NCBI GenBank assembly: GCA_944989445.1
Contig: CALYLW010000129.1
Coordinates: 648,501 to 712,500 of the forward strand
Direction: 5' to 3'
DNA: 64,000 bases
Origin: Ampullaceana balthica
Lineage: Eukaryota > Mollusca > Gastropoda > Lymnaeidae
Positions 42,601-57,600 of the stretch are shown piece by piece. Position numbers and translations under genes: made by a program. The first letter of the stretch is position 1; every line of letters starts with the position of its first letter. The notes under the pieces are model-generated. The model did not search any database, had not been told where the DNA came from, and saw only the letters and a list, made by a program, of their open reading frames with translations.

Positions 42601-45600
42601 AGCTCTTCTGTCTGTAGCCTCCTCCATCCTTCGCTCCTCGGCTACTATGATGCCCTCTTCGACAACTGTGCGCCACGTAGTTCGGTCTTCTGTCTTACAC
42701 TCCCAGTCGGTTGTGTGTATTCTGGCTGCTTTCATGTCCCTTTGGCAGACATCTTTAAATTGCAGACGTGGGCAACCTTGTCTTCCTCTTTCCCGATGAC
42801 AGTTCTCCTTATAGGAGGTCCTTGGGGATGCGGCTCGGGCTCATTCTTTTAACATGTCCTAGCCATCTCAGGCGTCTTTCACTAAGGATTGAGAACATGC
42901 TTTGGGTATTGGCCCGCATTAGGACCTCAGTAATAGGCCATTTTATGCCAAGGATGCGACACAGGCATCTCAAGTGGAAGCTATTAAGCTTGCACTCTTG
43001 GGATGTATAAAGAGCATATGATAAACTATTTTAGGCCCACTAATAAAAAAACATACAAATTGCAACCAAAATATCATGTCACGAATATTCACCATCCTTT
43101 AGAATTTACTTATGTTTCAAAAATAATGATGAAGTAATTATTATAATGCTTTTTATCAAGCATCCCACATTTTAAAAAAAAACAACAAAAAAACAATACA
43201 ACTTCATGATTTATTTTTCAAACGAAAAATGAGAATTCATGGCTTTGAAAAATGTGGTGTTATGACATTAAAAAAAATTATAGTTATAAAGTTTTTAAAA
43301 TCCAAGTTTGTTTGATTATAAAATAGAATTATACATTCATTTTCTGACCAGGAAACATGTTAAAAAAAAAGCAATCTATCATAATGTTTACAATATTATA
43401 TTTTAGGGGTGCGGAAATTAACCATTAATCGACCCATCACTTGCAAATTATTGGAAGTCAAAAAGTAAAAAAGGAAAATAATAAAAATAGTGGCCGATAA
43501 ATAATAACAAATTTCCTGACGATTACACGAACATTTTGGTTTTAAACTATTGACTGATGGGAATGTTCAAAATGTTGATAAAGTTTATTGTATCATATGT
43601 GAGAAATCGTTTGCCTACCATGATTCTAACACTTTGCCTAATTATCAAACCAAATGAAAAGCGTATTAAGCTAATGGCAGTAATGAAGTCTGACTCAGAG
43701 ACAGAAAATGACAACAGCTCTTCTGATGAATTACTTCCTTACAAAATGGAGATGAAAGTTCCTGAATCCATTAACCCTCTACAATGGTGGAAACTTAATG
43801 ATCACTGATATCCAATAATGTCATTCCTTGCCAAGACCGTTCTGTGCATGCCAGTTACCTCAGTTCCATGTGAATGATTCTTCAGCTTGGCTGGTTATAT
43901 TAAATTGTCAATTAGACCCCTTCATCACTTAAACCAAATAATGTCAACACACTTGTCTTTTTGCGTAGTTGGTTAAAAGAAGACATATAAAGGAGACATT
44001 CCAGTGTTATTTAGATTTTCAACAAGAATGTTTAATAAGTGTTTCTTATGACATCATAAATTTTAATTTTTGGCTTTAATCGAAATTAATGATTAATTAA
44101 TCGTTAATTTTTCAAAAGTTAACGATTAAATTTAACAGCCCTATTATATTTTAATAACCATAACGTTACCAATGCCGTAATTTTAATACATTCATATCAT
44201 CATTCAAAATACCCACATTTTTGTACAAAAATAAAAAGGTAACATTATTAATGACAAGTTAGATGTAGAAGAATATCTATTTATTTATTTCTTCTTTACA
44301 AGCTGGGATGTGCATGTAAGAGAGTTAGAAGTGTTTAACAAATCTGGGGAACTTTCCAATAGGGTACAACAAACGTCTTGTAGCTGTCATGAATTGAAAT
44401 TGTATGAAGGCTGCAGGCAGAAGCGTAACTGGGTTTTCCGCGCCCTTGGTTATTTCATTTTTTGTGCCTTGAGAAATAGGGAAAATTTATTAAATTATAC
44501 AGAATAAATTGATCATTGAAAGATTAGCCCTCGGCCCCCTTGGCAACTGCCCCGATGCCAAGTCGTTGTTACGCCTCTGGTTGCAGAATACAATATTAAT
44601 TAGTAAACAAATCACAAATAGACTAAGCTTTTCCTGCATTTTCTTGAAATTAACACTTTGTCCATACATGGATTACTATACAATATTAATGATCTAAAAC
44701 TATTTAAGAATTATTTTCAAATGACACCAACACATTGAAGCCAAGTGAATGGCCAATAAAATAATTCGTTTTTCCTAGGGATGATCCTTTACCAGCATAG
44801 AAGAATAAAAATGGCGCACATACTAATTTTACTTGCTCCTAGGCTCATATATAAACAATTGCAGAAATTTTCAAAAAGCATTAGTGATTTCTTGAGAGTT
44901 GTGATGAAAATGAGTAATTTTCCAATACAATTATTTCTGCATTCAAAGAAACACAAGAATGACATTTAACATATACTGTGACTTTAAGAGGTAGAGATTT
45001 TATTTAAGTGCATATTTGATGTAGCTGAACTTGATGGTATCTCAACAGCAAAAGAGGGTTCAGATTCTGTGAAAACTATTTGGAGTTTATCTGCATATTT
45101 GTCCCTTTTTAATTGGACAATAAGTTCTGCCAATGAGTTGAATATTACTAGATATTAAGTAAATTAGATACTATGCATTGTTTCATGACTTGTCTTTGTC
45201 TTGGAAAAGCCTTTATTTTGAACTTCAGTTGTTTCAACCAGACATTTTGAAAAATAGTTAGACATGAAGATCTGAAAAATACATTGGAAAATTTGTAAAA
45301 CATCCACGTTAAAGAAATAATTGAGTAATTAGTCATGTATAACTAGCTTTCTCTAAACTCTAAGTCATAGACTAAGTCTATTCTGTAAACGTTAAGACTG
45401 TACATAACAATATCATAAAATAATGATGCACACACAGTAGCTTAGTTAGGAGGAGCAGATTGTGGAGAATGACATCATCTCAGGGTGGTGACACCAAATT
45501 GAAAATAGAGCATGTTTACTTTGAAAACCAAAGCTTATATTTATATAGAACTACAAACATTCCACCATGGATATACCAATTTTTTTTTATCTTGGTTTAT

Positions 45601-48600
45601 CAATGTAAATTTGTATGATGTATGACAGGGTGGGCAAACTACGGCCCGGAGGCCGCATGCCGCCCGCCAGTCCATATTATGCGGCCCGTAGGCGTGTACA
45701 TATTGCGATCTTATGTCGATGTTCATTTTCTTTGTTAAGAATTTTCGCTATATTTTTATAACTTCATTCCGAGTATTTGATACGAATCTTGGGATATTAA
45801 ATCAGTTTTATGGCTACAGAATTTATTAGTGATCATTGGTCATTAATTGTTAACATGCTTATTCGAAACTGCATTTCAGCTCAACCGGAAGTTGCTTTTG
45901 TTTACGATTTACATGTTGGCGGTTTTGTAATAATTGTAATTTAAAAGCAAATAGACGTTGATTTAACCATTGAGTGCTGCAACAAAAATAAAGATTGAGG
46001 ATGAATGTCTTGTTTTTAATGACGAATGGACTGTTAAATATTGCTTCACGAGTGTTCGCAGCAAAGCACTCTGCTTGGTGTGTTGTGTAGTGAGCGTCTT
46101 TAAGGAGTACAACTTTAAAAAGACATCACCAAACAAAAAATTGGGATTTCAGGCAAATTTTAACTAACCCAGTGAGAAAAAGGAATAGCCAGATTGCCAG
46201 GAGTTGGTTGATAATTTAAAGAAGCAGCAAACTGTTTTCACCAAACAGTCTTTAATAATACAAGATGCTGCAAACGAAGCCAGTTTGGTGCTGTCCCATA
46301 CGATTGTAAAACGTAACAAGTTTTTTTCTGACAGCGAGTTCATCTACGAATGCTTGTCAGATGCACAAGTATCATGTGTCCAGAACAGAAAACAAAAGCT
46401 GTGTTGAATATCAAGCATGTTATTGACCCAGTTGTCAGTGTGATAAACCTCATTAGAGCCAGGGCACTTAACCACAGACAGTTCAGGGCATTGCTTATGA
46501 TTTGGAAACTGAATATTATGATATTATATACCACAGCAGGGTCCACTGGCTGAGCCAGTATGCGAGTATGGGATCTCAAGGAAGAAATAGTTATGTTCCT
46601 GGAGATGGGTATGTTCCTGGAGATGAAGGGTTTTGTTTGTCACTTTGTTACTAACATTGTTAATGAAGAGTTGAAGTCAGACATCATGTTTGCTATTGAC
46701 ATTATGGAAAAGTTGAATGAACGGAATGTTAAACTTCAGTGCCAGTAGCTTGTTTGCACATGAAATGTATGTGCACGTTAAATCATTTCAGGCAAAGCTC
46801 TCCCTGTTCTCCAGGCAAGCAGGTGAAATCAGGTTTTGCCATTTCCCTTTGCTGAAAAAGAATTGTACGAGGCTCAGTTGGATGCCTTGGCTGTGGAATT
46901 TGAAAGGAGATTCCAAGACTTTAAAAAGCTGGAACCACTCTTCAATATTCTCAGTTCGCCATTTAGTGCAGAAGCTGATTCAGGCCCAGAGGATATACAT
47001 TTAGAACTGCTTGACCTACAAGAAGATTATGACGTGAAGGAAAGGTTCAATTCAGTTCTTCTGCTGATGTTTTATGGATGTTTGCCAGCAGCAGCTTTTC
47101 CACACTTAAAAATCTTTGCTGCCAAACTTTTGTCACTGTATGTGTCCACATACATCTGTGAGCAAGCTGTTTCTTGAATGAAAATAAACAAGTCTAAGAA
47201 CAGATTTGACTGACTGAAATTTAAGTGCAGTCATGCGAATCACAACCAGTAAACTGGATTCACAGTTCAAGAACACTGTTCAAAATTGTGAACAGTTACA
47301 TAGTTCTCATTAATTATAATTGTACTCTATGATTGGCTTATATGTAAATTATGTAACAACTTTATCATAGTTATTATGACAGGCAACAAAAGATTTTTGG
47401 TGAAATAATAATGAATAGTAAAATCTTATTATCAAATGAGAAACTGTTTCAGTTCGTATTTTAAATGTAATGTAGATGTGTAATAGAGTGTGAATGTGAA
47501 ATAAAATGACAAGTTCATGGTTATTATCAGTAATTCATAATTATACGTTTTAGATTGTAATTATAAATTATATCAAATTATATGCGGCCTGCATATAACA
47601 ATAAATTTGTCAATGCTGCCCACCGTAGAAAAAGTTTGCACACCCCTGGTGTATGATATTCATTTTGATGATGCGATAGACAGCTCTGAGGACCAAACTA
47701 AAGATGCAGAGTACTTAGGAGTAAATATGCAATTTTCTGTACTGAAAACGTAGGTAAACTAGAACAAATTAAAAAAAGAGCAGCAAGATTCATTACTAGT
47801 GAATGTTCAAAATTGTCAAGAGTTAACCATTAGTTAAATTACTAAACCTAGAAACACTATAGCATTGCATAGATAAACAAAGTGCAAAGTAGTAATAATA
47901 CATAATGCCTTAGATTCTAACTTGGAAATACAACAGAACAATAATCTAAAACAACACTCGGACATAAAAACACTTTTCTTGTTCCATATGCAAGAACACA
48001 TACAAATCATCTTTCGTCCAGTCTGAAATTTTGCAGTGGAATTGGTTGCATCAAGAAACCACCAAACTATCAAAATTCAAGACTATTTAAAAAAAAGACT
48101 AGTCTACACATAAACCATGCAACACAATACATTTTTTGTATAGAAGGAGGATCTGTAGAGGTAAAGTTGTTTTTTGCTCTTCATTGTTATCTTGTAGACT
48201 TATTTTTTAAATATAAGAAAACCATGCTGGAAGTCAGGAAGGGTGTTGACACTTTGAGTTTACAACACCAAATGACACCAAACCTATCTACACAACTGTG
48301 CATACATATTTCAAATCTAGTAAATTTTATAGGATCCATGGTGTAATAATCAAAATAAAATACAGTTAACTATTTAAAAATATTAATATGCTTATAATTT
48401 CCAAGTTAGTATTAAAACTATAATGATATAATAACTTAAAATGTACTTTACTTCAACTCTAATAAAATACACTAATGATGAGACTTTATGTCACTGTGTT
48501 GTATTAGTTTAACTTTGAATTATTAACATCATTTATTATTATTATAAATTGGCAGGACTGAAATCATAAAATTAATTTATTGACTGCATTTTTGATTAAA

Positions 48601-51600
48601 AAGACTTATTTAATAATTTAATATGAAAAATAAATTATTTTATAAAACTCACCATAAGATTTGTTTTTTTTGAAAATTCGGTCCCAGAAAATTCTTGATT
48701 TTGATAAAGCACAATTCGAATAAACAAATGGTTGAATATCAATGGTTTTATCGTAATATAAATTACGATTTCTATGCATACCTGGATAATAAGTGGAAAC
48801 TAATACCAAAGCAAAATGCAATTCATAAATGACGCTAAAGCAGTAACTCAAGTCAATTTTTTATTTTAAAAAAATATTTTATTTTTAAAAATTAAAATTT
48901 TTATAATAGCCAACCATTTCCCAGATTTTCCAACCTGGGAAATAATTTAAAGAAATTCTTGACTTTTTTCAGAGGTTAAACAGTGGGATTTGTCCTGCAT
49001 CAAAAAAATATTTCAAACTAGTTTTAAATTAAGCAACAATCTATAAATTACTCACCTTGATGGCAAAACTTCAACCCAAATGAATATCGTAGCCAGAACT
49101 TCTGAAAAAGATTTATGGTGTCCTGAACACCTTACAGTTTGGGACACCTTAAAAAAATTTTAAAGTTTTTTTTTAATGCATAGAATAGAAATAAGAATTT
49201 TAGAACAATTCACGAAATGAAGAATAGGATAAATCAGTGGTTCCCAAACTTTTTTGACCCACGGACCCCTTTTATAGTAAAAACTTCCCCACGGACCCCC
49301 AAGTGAAAAAACTACATAAATGCATGCTAAAAAAATTACAAATCCAAAAACTGCAACATTTTGTTGAAGTATTTATTGAAATTATAACTTTCGTTTAAAA
49401 TAAAATTGGAAAAAAACTAATAACTTAGATAAACGTGATGCGATTTTATGAGTGTATTTATGACCGACAGTATGTTTGTGAGTAGCAACCGCAAATCCCC
49501 ACGAGCACCAAGTTTTTATCGGTTTCTGATTTTTATGATGAATCTTTGTTCTACCCAATGGAAAGACAGTAAAGCAGTCAACAAATTCTGTACAATAACT
49601 CGTAATGCAGGCTATATAATTGGGCTGCACAATGACCCAAAATGCAAGATGTAAAATTTGGATGTGATTTTGTAACCAGAATTTGTAGTATCTTAGTTCA
49701 AATATTGGTTTAAATTCCTCATTTCAATAAGCTGCTCCAGTATTAGTATGGATTCATCTGTGTTTGGAATCTGAGCTAGTCCACGCACAAAAGGGTTCAA
49801 CACCAGTCGTGAATATCCAAGTGAAGAATGTCTTCAAATCTTTGGTTGAGGTCTGCGTGAAGAGCTGTTAAGTTTTGACAGTAGGCCTTGAAATTTTTGT
49901 TTCCATTTTGCAATTTCGAAAGATTTGGAAACTGAGAACATTCTCCTGTTCTTAAGTTTTGTTTGTACAGAAAAACGTTTGCAAAAAACGCAGATATTAT
50001 GCTTTTGATTAAATTTTATTGGTTCACTTGTATTTTCAAATTAGTTTCTTTAAAGTTGGTAAATAAATAATTCATTAAGGAAATGTCATTTTTTTATTTT
50101 ATTGTGTCGCAATTCATTTTCTTTGTTTTCCAGGAATTCCAAAACTGAATCAAAGAGAGCATAAATCGATTTAAATAAGTACTTGTTGATAAACAACGTA
50201 CTTATGTGTGAACAAGTAAACTATTATAGTCTTCTTCATTTTCCAAACAATGTGTAGCAAATAATCTCTAGTTGTAGGCATTCTTTCTGATTTTATTAAC
50301 TGCTCTAATGATCCATACAAATTCGACTAATATTTTCGAATAAATGATGTCGATGATGGTACAATGTACTAAAATACATTCCCGTCAGCTTGTTTTAAGT
50401 AGTTTTACCTATTTGCTAAACAAACTATAGCTTAGGGCCCCCGCCTTCTTGGAGGCCCCCGGAACTTTTTTCAAGATTTGGCACTGACATAGAATATCTG
50501 GAATTCAAAAGGGCCCCTTTATCTGAAATAGCTTAGGGCCCAATCAAGTCTAAATCCAGCCCTGGCCTCACTCATTCTCTTACTCTTATCTGTTGTAACA
50601 AACCACTGTTAATAATAATTAGCATTTTCAATGGAATGCTACAGTAAAGCCCTATGGAAAAAGAATATTTGATAGGATACAATTTAGATAAATATAACTT
50701 CCTGCCCATGGCACATCGAAAAATACTCCACCTTGCAACCCTCGTAGATTCAAGTTAAAAACTTGTATTTTTCTGACCTACTTATTGGGATTACGCATTT
50801 CTTACGCATCAAGCTAGACCTTTCAACAAACCAATTATTTTGATTGGTTATATTTGTAGAAAATACCTCAGTTCTACTACCTTTTCTAGGTAAAACAACA
50901 TTGTACTCCATGGCTGATAGCACCTAAGATAGTATTTAATCAGTTGAAAATATACTATTTTATTTATTATTTATTTTAATTTCCATAATAATAAAAATTG
51001 ATCAGTTTTATAATTTTATATTAAACTTTGCGCGGACCCCTGGACGCTGTTCAGGGACCCCCAAATCAATTTTAATTTTCCACGGACCCCCTGAATGGGT
51101 ACCAGGGACCCCTGAGGGTCCGTACGGACCACTTTGGGAACCACTGGGATAAATAATGAAACATTTTCTGTTCAAAGTCATGGTATTGCTTATAATATTT
51201 AAATGAAAGAACATCTTGTTATAATAACAAGAATAACGTTTATTATTATAACTATAACATTAAATGGGTTTCTTACCTTTACAAATCTGTCTTTAAGTTG
51301 TTTAAGTGTTTCTAAAATTGCATCCTTAAATTCTTTTGAATCTGGCGATAAATTGTCTTTCAGTTAATATTATTAAAATTTAATTTTTTGATAGTTTAAG
51401 CAATTTTCATTTGAAAGAAAAATGACAATAGCACAGCAAAAAATGATTAAAACAATTTTCATATACCTGAATATGTTCCAAGCACAAAAAATGCCAATGT
51501 GTCATCTACATTATATTCACATATCAACATTTCTAAGATTGCCGATATAACTGTAGACAACTTGTCATGTGAAATATCAACACAAGGTTCAACAACAATG

Positions 51601-54600
51601 TTAATCATAGCACATGTAACCTCCATCCCTTCAGTTGATGACCTAAGAATCTGTCAAGAAAAAAGTATGAGTCAAAATTGATCAGCATGCTATATAGCAA
51701 AGAAAAAAAAGTTGGATCTTTTTTTTAACAAGCATTTTAGTAATAGACTTAGTAAATATATTTATGTGAGTTTTTTTTCCAAGTCCTAACTTCTAGTGAT
51801 ATGGTAATGAATAAATATTTGGAACAAAAAATTTATCTTATCTTATCTTATATGTTATAGATGCTATTTCTATACATAAAATTATAAGATTGTATGTTTA
51901 ACCATGGTTTATGTCTAGTTTTGCATTTTAATTAGAGTTTTGAATGTTGTAGTCCAATATTTTAACTGGTGATTGTAACAGGATGGTTAAAAAATATAGA
52001 CAAGCTCACCTCTTTAATACTTTTCTGAAGGTCATAAGCCTCTTTTTCAAGTAAAAAATTGCATTCAGATGCACTGTGAATTTGACAATCAAGTATAATT
52101 TGTTACATTTGTTAGATGATCAAGAGAGTGATTAACTTAATTTTCCTTAAGTTTTAGAAAATAAAGTTGGTTCTTCATTCATTCAGATAAAAAAAAACAA
52201 ACCTTAAGCAAGCTACTGGTACATCTAATTTCTGTTCATTTACAATCTCTTGTGCATCTGCTAAAAAAGGATTTTAGAATAATTGGTTGAAGTGTTAAGT
52301 CCAGACAACACAATTTTTTACAAATTTATTGAAAATGCTTTTAAATAATTGAATGACAATGTGTTTTGGACTTTCAAATACAATATAAAAATTGATTTTA
52401 TAATCACATTTTTTTAAAAGTAATAATCTGTACTTAAGACACACTTAAGTTTTGTGTACTAAAGAATGTTTACCGTGAAAAAAATCCTTCAGCTCCTCTT
52501 CATCTAAGGTACATGGTAGGTTTTTCCGTATTTCCCTGCTAATATCTTCATGTACATCAGAAAATAGATTAGCCTTTCCAATGTGCAAGTCAGACCTGCC
52601 TTAAAAATGTATTTACTTGTTTTTAGCAATTATTGGACAATGAGCAGAGTAAGTATTTTTTGCCTTTAAAAAATAAATATATGAAAATCTAATGTAAATT
52701 ATCTGCACCGTGTCAAAAAATGTTTGGATCAGTTATTAAACTATTTTATAAGATCAAATGTACTTCAACAGTGGAGGATAAGTAGACAGTGTCACTTGTT
52801 GGGAATAACCAGAAAATCAAATGTATTTGCATTTTAATTATCATTTGGCCCAAAGAGTGCTGGATTTATATTCTGGAGTTAAGATGGGGTGAGGTATTCA
52901 CATTTTTAAAATTCATGCAATCCGCTAAAGTAAGAACTAAACTTTTGTCATATCTTATCTTTTCTAAACAGAAACAGTCCTACGCTTATCTATGGTTTGT
53001 GTTTAGTCCTGCATTCTTATTAGAGTTTTAAATGTCGATAAAGTATTGGTTTTCCCGACGAGAAAAACAAGAATTTGTTCTTGCATACGGAATAAGGAAG
53101 TTTTTTTTTATGTGTCTTGTGTCTATCTAAGGTTTATATAGATAGATAATTAGCTTAATTTAAAGTAAAAAGATCCTCTGAATTATTCAGAAACTAAAAT
53201 TTTTAAAAAATGCTAAAGGTTTGTGACAATAATTTTAAACTTCAATTAAATAAATATTTAAAAAATATAATAATAAACACAAGAAACAATAAATTCATCT
53301 TTTTTTTAAAAGGTGAAATTATGGTGTAACAGGCCAGATTAAACCCCTGACCAGAATATACCCGGGTATAATCTGGCCTAGGCCAGAATATACCCCCTCA
53401 GGCCAGAATATACCCCTTTGACAACATGGGGATATATAGTAAAAAATTGATGAATGACTTTTTAGACTTTCTTTTCATGTTTTAGCTCTGTCATCTGTCA
53501 GAGAAATTAAAATCTGTTCTTAAGTAGCAAAATTGTTTTAATTAAATTAAATAACAATTATAAAATATTTTACTATGATTGAAAGGAGCATTACATTTTA
53601 TTTGAAAATATGAAATCTTATATAATTTCGACGATTCAAGAGCAAAAGTTACAGTCTATGCAAATATGAAATCATCGTTTTTCTTCTTTTCATTTAACAC
53701 TAACTTAATTAAGCATTACATGATTATTTTTAAAACATAATTTAAGAGTGGTTATATTTGTTGCTTTTCAAACGCGTGTTAACATTTAGAATTCCTTACC
53801 CTTATCTTATCTTATGATTTACAGACGATCCTTCTATACAGAAAATTATAGATTCCTACGCTTATCATTGGTTTATGTCTAGTCTTGCATTTTTATTATA
53901 GTTTTAAATGTTGATAGAATGTTGGTTTTCCTGGTTTCCTCAGCCAACCCATTCCACACCTTGATTCAAGTAGTCATGTAGTTGTTATGTATTGCCAGTG
54001 TTCACATGTTGAATTACTTTATCTCTGAGGATAATGTGGTTGTCCTGTGTTCCTGTCAGAATGTAGATTATGGCCCTCTTCCTCTTTCCCTATACCAGTT
54101 ATCAATATAGGAGGTCCTTGGGTTCATTCTTTTCACATGTCTTAGCCATCTTAGGATTATATAAATTATGGAATCATCAGTTAATTCTCGGCTGCTTGTA
54201 TCTCTGCGATCAAAGTTACACTCTTGATTCGACTGGGCTGGGTGAATATTGGTATTCACGGTTAGATTCAGCATTTTAAAAAATTGCTGTATGTGTTCAG
54301 CACATCGGCGTTGACATTGTACAAATAAGTTAATGGTAAAACTGTTCCGTCTTCCGCAGGCCTGAGATCCGTAGGTAGCTTGGCTTTTCGTCCATACACA
54401 ATTTCAAAATGAGTGCATCTGGTTGAGGCATGTATATATGTGGTAAGCACTGGTATATTGTTCAGTGGTGGTGTCTTGTTGCTGGTTTTTGGCTTTAGGA
54501 CAAAACATTTTTGAAAGGCTTTGATATATTTGTGAACGTCATTCTTCATTTTTTCCCAATAACAACGTTCAAAGATTGGGGCTGTCTTATCTCTGCCAAA

Positions 54601-57600
54601 ATGGCCACCAAAATTTGGGTTGACATGAAACTTCTTCAGGATATTTGGCATCGATTTTTATTGAGAACTTCCTTTTCACCATGGTAAATAATAATTCCCT
54701 TCTTTTGCTTCAAAAGGCTTTGCAGTTTGTCTAAATTGTTACTTGGCATTTGACCGTTTCTCTGAAGGTTAGTCATGGATCCACTAGGGTATTTCACTTT
54801 CGTTGTAGAGTAGAATTGTAAAACCTGATCATACAGTTGGTTTTCCATGGTTGACAAAGATTGTGCTCTTTTATAGTGACCAAAAATGTGTTTTTAAAGT
54901 TGCGAAATCCGATTCGTCAACTCTGTAAAGATTGGTATAATCCAATGTTAACAACATTCACCACTTTGTGCTATTCATTTATATGTATGCCTTTCAAAAG
55001 AAATAAGGCTAGTTTAAAATAAAATAATAGGGCGCGACGAGGTCAGAGGTTCACACAATCCGTGCTTCATAATAATAGATGAATGCATGGAAAGCGGACA
55101 ATACAACATTTGCGAAATACAATAAGGATGACCGTACTGTTTTATTACACAGGTAATAAAACAAACCCGTAAAAACAAAGTTTTTGACTATAAATCCCTC
55201 ATATATGAGACATAACTTAAAGTATTGATTATGTTCAAACGCGACAAACATTTACAGACTGACACCGAGTGATATCCCCTGGCTTTAAAACCGGGGGAAG
55301 GGGCGGGAGGGGCTGTGAACATCGACGGGTGGCGTCAACGCGCGAAATCAAATGGCGCGTGAAAGAAAAAGAATAACAAACAGTGAATATGAATTACATA
55401 TGTTATATAGAGATAAACTAAAAATGCATTAATTTAATTACGGTACGTTCGATCGATCTGAAATTTTGATATGATGCATTGTTAGGTAACATGAGTCTAT
55501 GTGCCAAATTTCAGCTCGATGGCATCACATGAAGTGGGTCATTTTTTACTTTTGTTTTTCTGCCCGACGTACGAAGCACGACAAGATTTCGAAACTTAAT
55601 ATAAGGGATTTAATTAAACAACCTCGTAAAAACAAAGTTTTAGCCTATAAATCCCTTATATATGAGACATAACTAAAAGTATTGATTATGTTCAAAAGTG
55701 ACACACATTTACAGACTGACACCGACTGATATCCCCTGACTTTAAAACCAGGGGAAGGCGGGGAGGGTGTGTGGACACTGATGGGTGGCGTCAACGCGTG
55801 AACTCAACTGGCACATGGAATAAAAACAATAACAAACTGTGAAATTGAATTGCATATGTTATATAGAGATAAACTAAAAATGCATTAATTTAATTACGGT
55901 ACGTTCGATCTATCTGAAATTTTGATACGATGCATTGTCAGGTGACACGAGGTCTATGTGCCAAATTTCAGCTCGATGGCATCACGGGAAGTGGGTCATT
56001 TTTGACTTTTGTTTATCCGCCCTCCCGACCGAGAGCCCAAGACAGAGAGAGACGGCGGTGAAGTTAATATAAGGGATTTAAAAATGAATTGTGCTGATTT
56101 AAAAAATAAAAATAATTTGCACTACTGGAACAAAGGTTTCTCTTGAATGTCTTAAGACGCGCGAAGGCAAAACGACCTACAGATAAATGTTCGGAAATAC
56201 GACAAGTAACATTATGTGAAGTCAAACGATTTTTCCCACACTTTAAGTAGTCCTATTCTTTAATTTATTTTGCATGTCAGCGTGTATTCTGATAGATAAA
56301 AAGGGGAAAGGTGCCATGATATGTATATTTCAAAAACAAAATGAAGATTGGCCTAAACCGTTTTTGCCTTTAACATTTAAAATGTATGGGAGAAGAAAAA
56401 AGAAAAATAAACAAACAAACAAAACATTCATGCGTAATTTTATTCAATAATTTAAAATAATCTTTACTGCCACACTCAAAATAATTAAACATAATGATTT
56501 GATTAATAAGCGAGGTACTCGAAACGCAAGCGTTTGAAAACCTATAACTATAGTCCATATTGAGCTTAAATTATTTTAACAAAAAAAAATAATTCATGTA
56601 TTGCATGAATTAGTCAACTATAAAAATAAAAAGAACCCTGCTGATTCCATCTATACTTGTGTAGACTGTATCTTTAGATAAAAAGTTACTGTCCGATCAG
56701 ACATCGTAAAAAAGAAATTATTTTATTATTATTATTTTATCGTAAATAAAACATCTTTCCTACTTAAGAAATGAGTTTAACTTCTCTGACAAAGCTAAAA
56801 CTCCAATAGAATATCTAAATAGTCATTCATTCATTTTTTACTATATATCCCCATGTTGTCAAAGGGGTATATTCTGGCCTGGAGGGGTATATTCTGGCCT
56901 AGGCCAGTTTAACCCCCGTGGTATATTCTGGCCTAGTCCAGATTATACCCGGGTGGGTATATTCTGGTCGGGGGTTTAAATCTGGCCTGTTACATCGGTT
57001 TATTTTCATTTTAGAACTAACTTATTTGGCAACCTACCCCAGTCAATAGTATTCTTTTTATGATGCCCATCTTCACATCTTGCAATTTCTTGCTCCAGTT
57101 TTACTTTTTGATTCTGGCGCTTTTCAAATTCAATGTCCTCCTGCATCTTACACAGTGATATGGACTTAGTCTGCTTCAGACTTTCAAAGTCAAATTTTGG
57201 TACATTAATTGGAGAGATGAACTCATGCTCCTTCAAAGTAATGTCAAATCTTGAGCCTTTTGTTGGTGATTGAACCTTTTAAACATGGAAATTTGTATAA
57301 ATCTTTAAAAGACACAAGAAATATAATAATTAAAACTAAGAGTTGCAATCTTATTTCAATTATTTGTTGAATCTAGAAATGAGAAAATATGAGCTTTTTT
57401 GGCAAAAACACCTGAACCTGTAGATCAACACCGTCGTCTAGAAAATTATATTACATAAAATAAAATGAAAGATGAAACTAGGTATTTATGCATTGTTTTA
57501 GCAATTGATATATTATGCCCTTTCCAAGATCAATAAAAAAAATAATTACAAAACAAAATATAAGCTGATAAAAACAAATTCTAAATGTACCAAATGTGAA

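Larger units (their letters stand above)
53325..56994 (-). mobile_element. Ginger-like DNA transposon, degenerate
   Basis: 3.67 kb with ~265-bp inverted ends starting TGTAACAGGCCAGATT and containing repeated CCAGAATATACCC motifs. Between them lies a Gypsy-integrase-like remnant on the minus strand. Long inverted repeats starting TGT together with an integrase-type transposase are features described for Ginger1 elements. Flanks ATGG and TCGG do not form a clean duplication of the expected CCGG type. Sits in the intron between Tudor gene exons 57038 and 52474. Later insertions: a LINE tail (53800-54066) and possibly the 457-bp duplication. Confidence 0.65.

Noticed and set aside
49382..49630. 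Minus-strand frame of 82 codons in the hAT element
   Set aside because: No transposase motif and no similarity to the hAT proteins seen elsewhere in the window.
53325..56994. Polinton/Maverick element
   Set aside because: An integrase and long inverted repeats are present, but the element is short, with no trace of DNA polymerase B, ATPase or capsid genes, and the TGT ends fit Ginger better.
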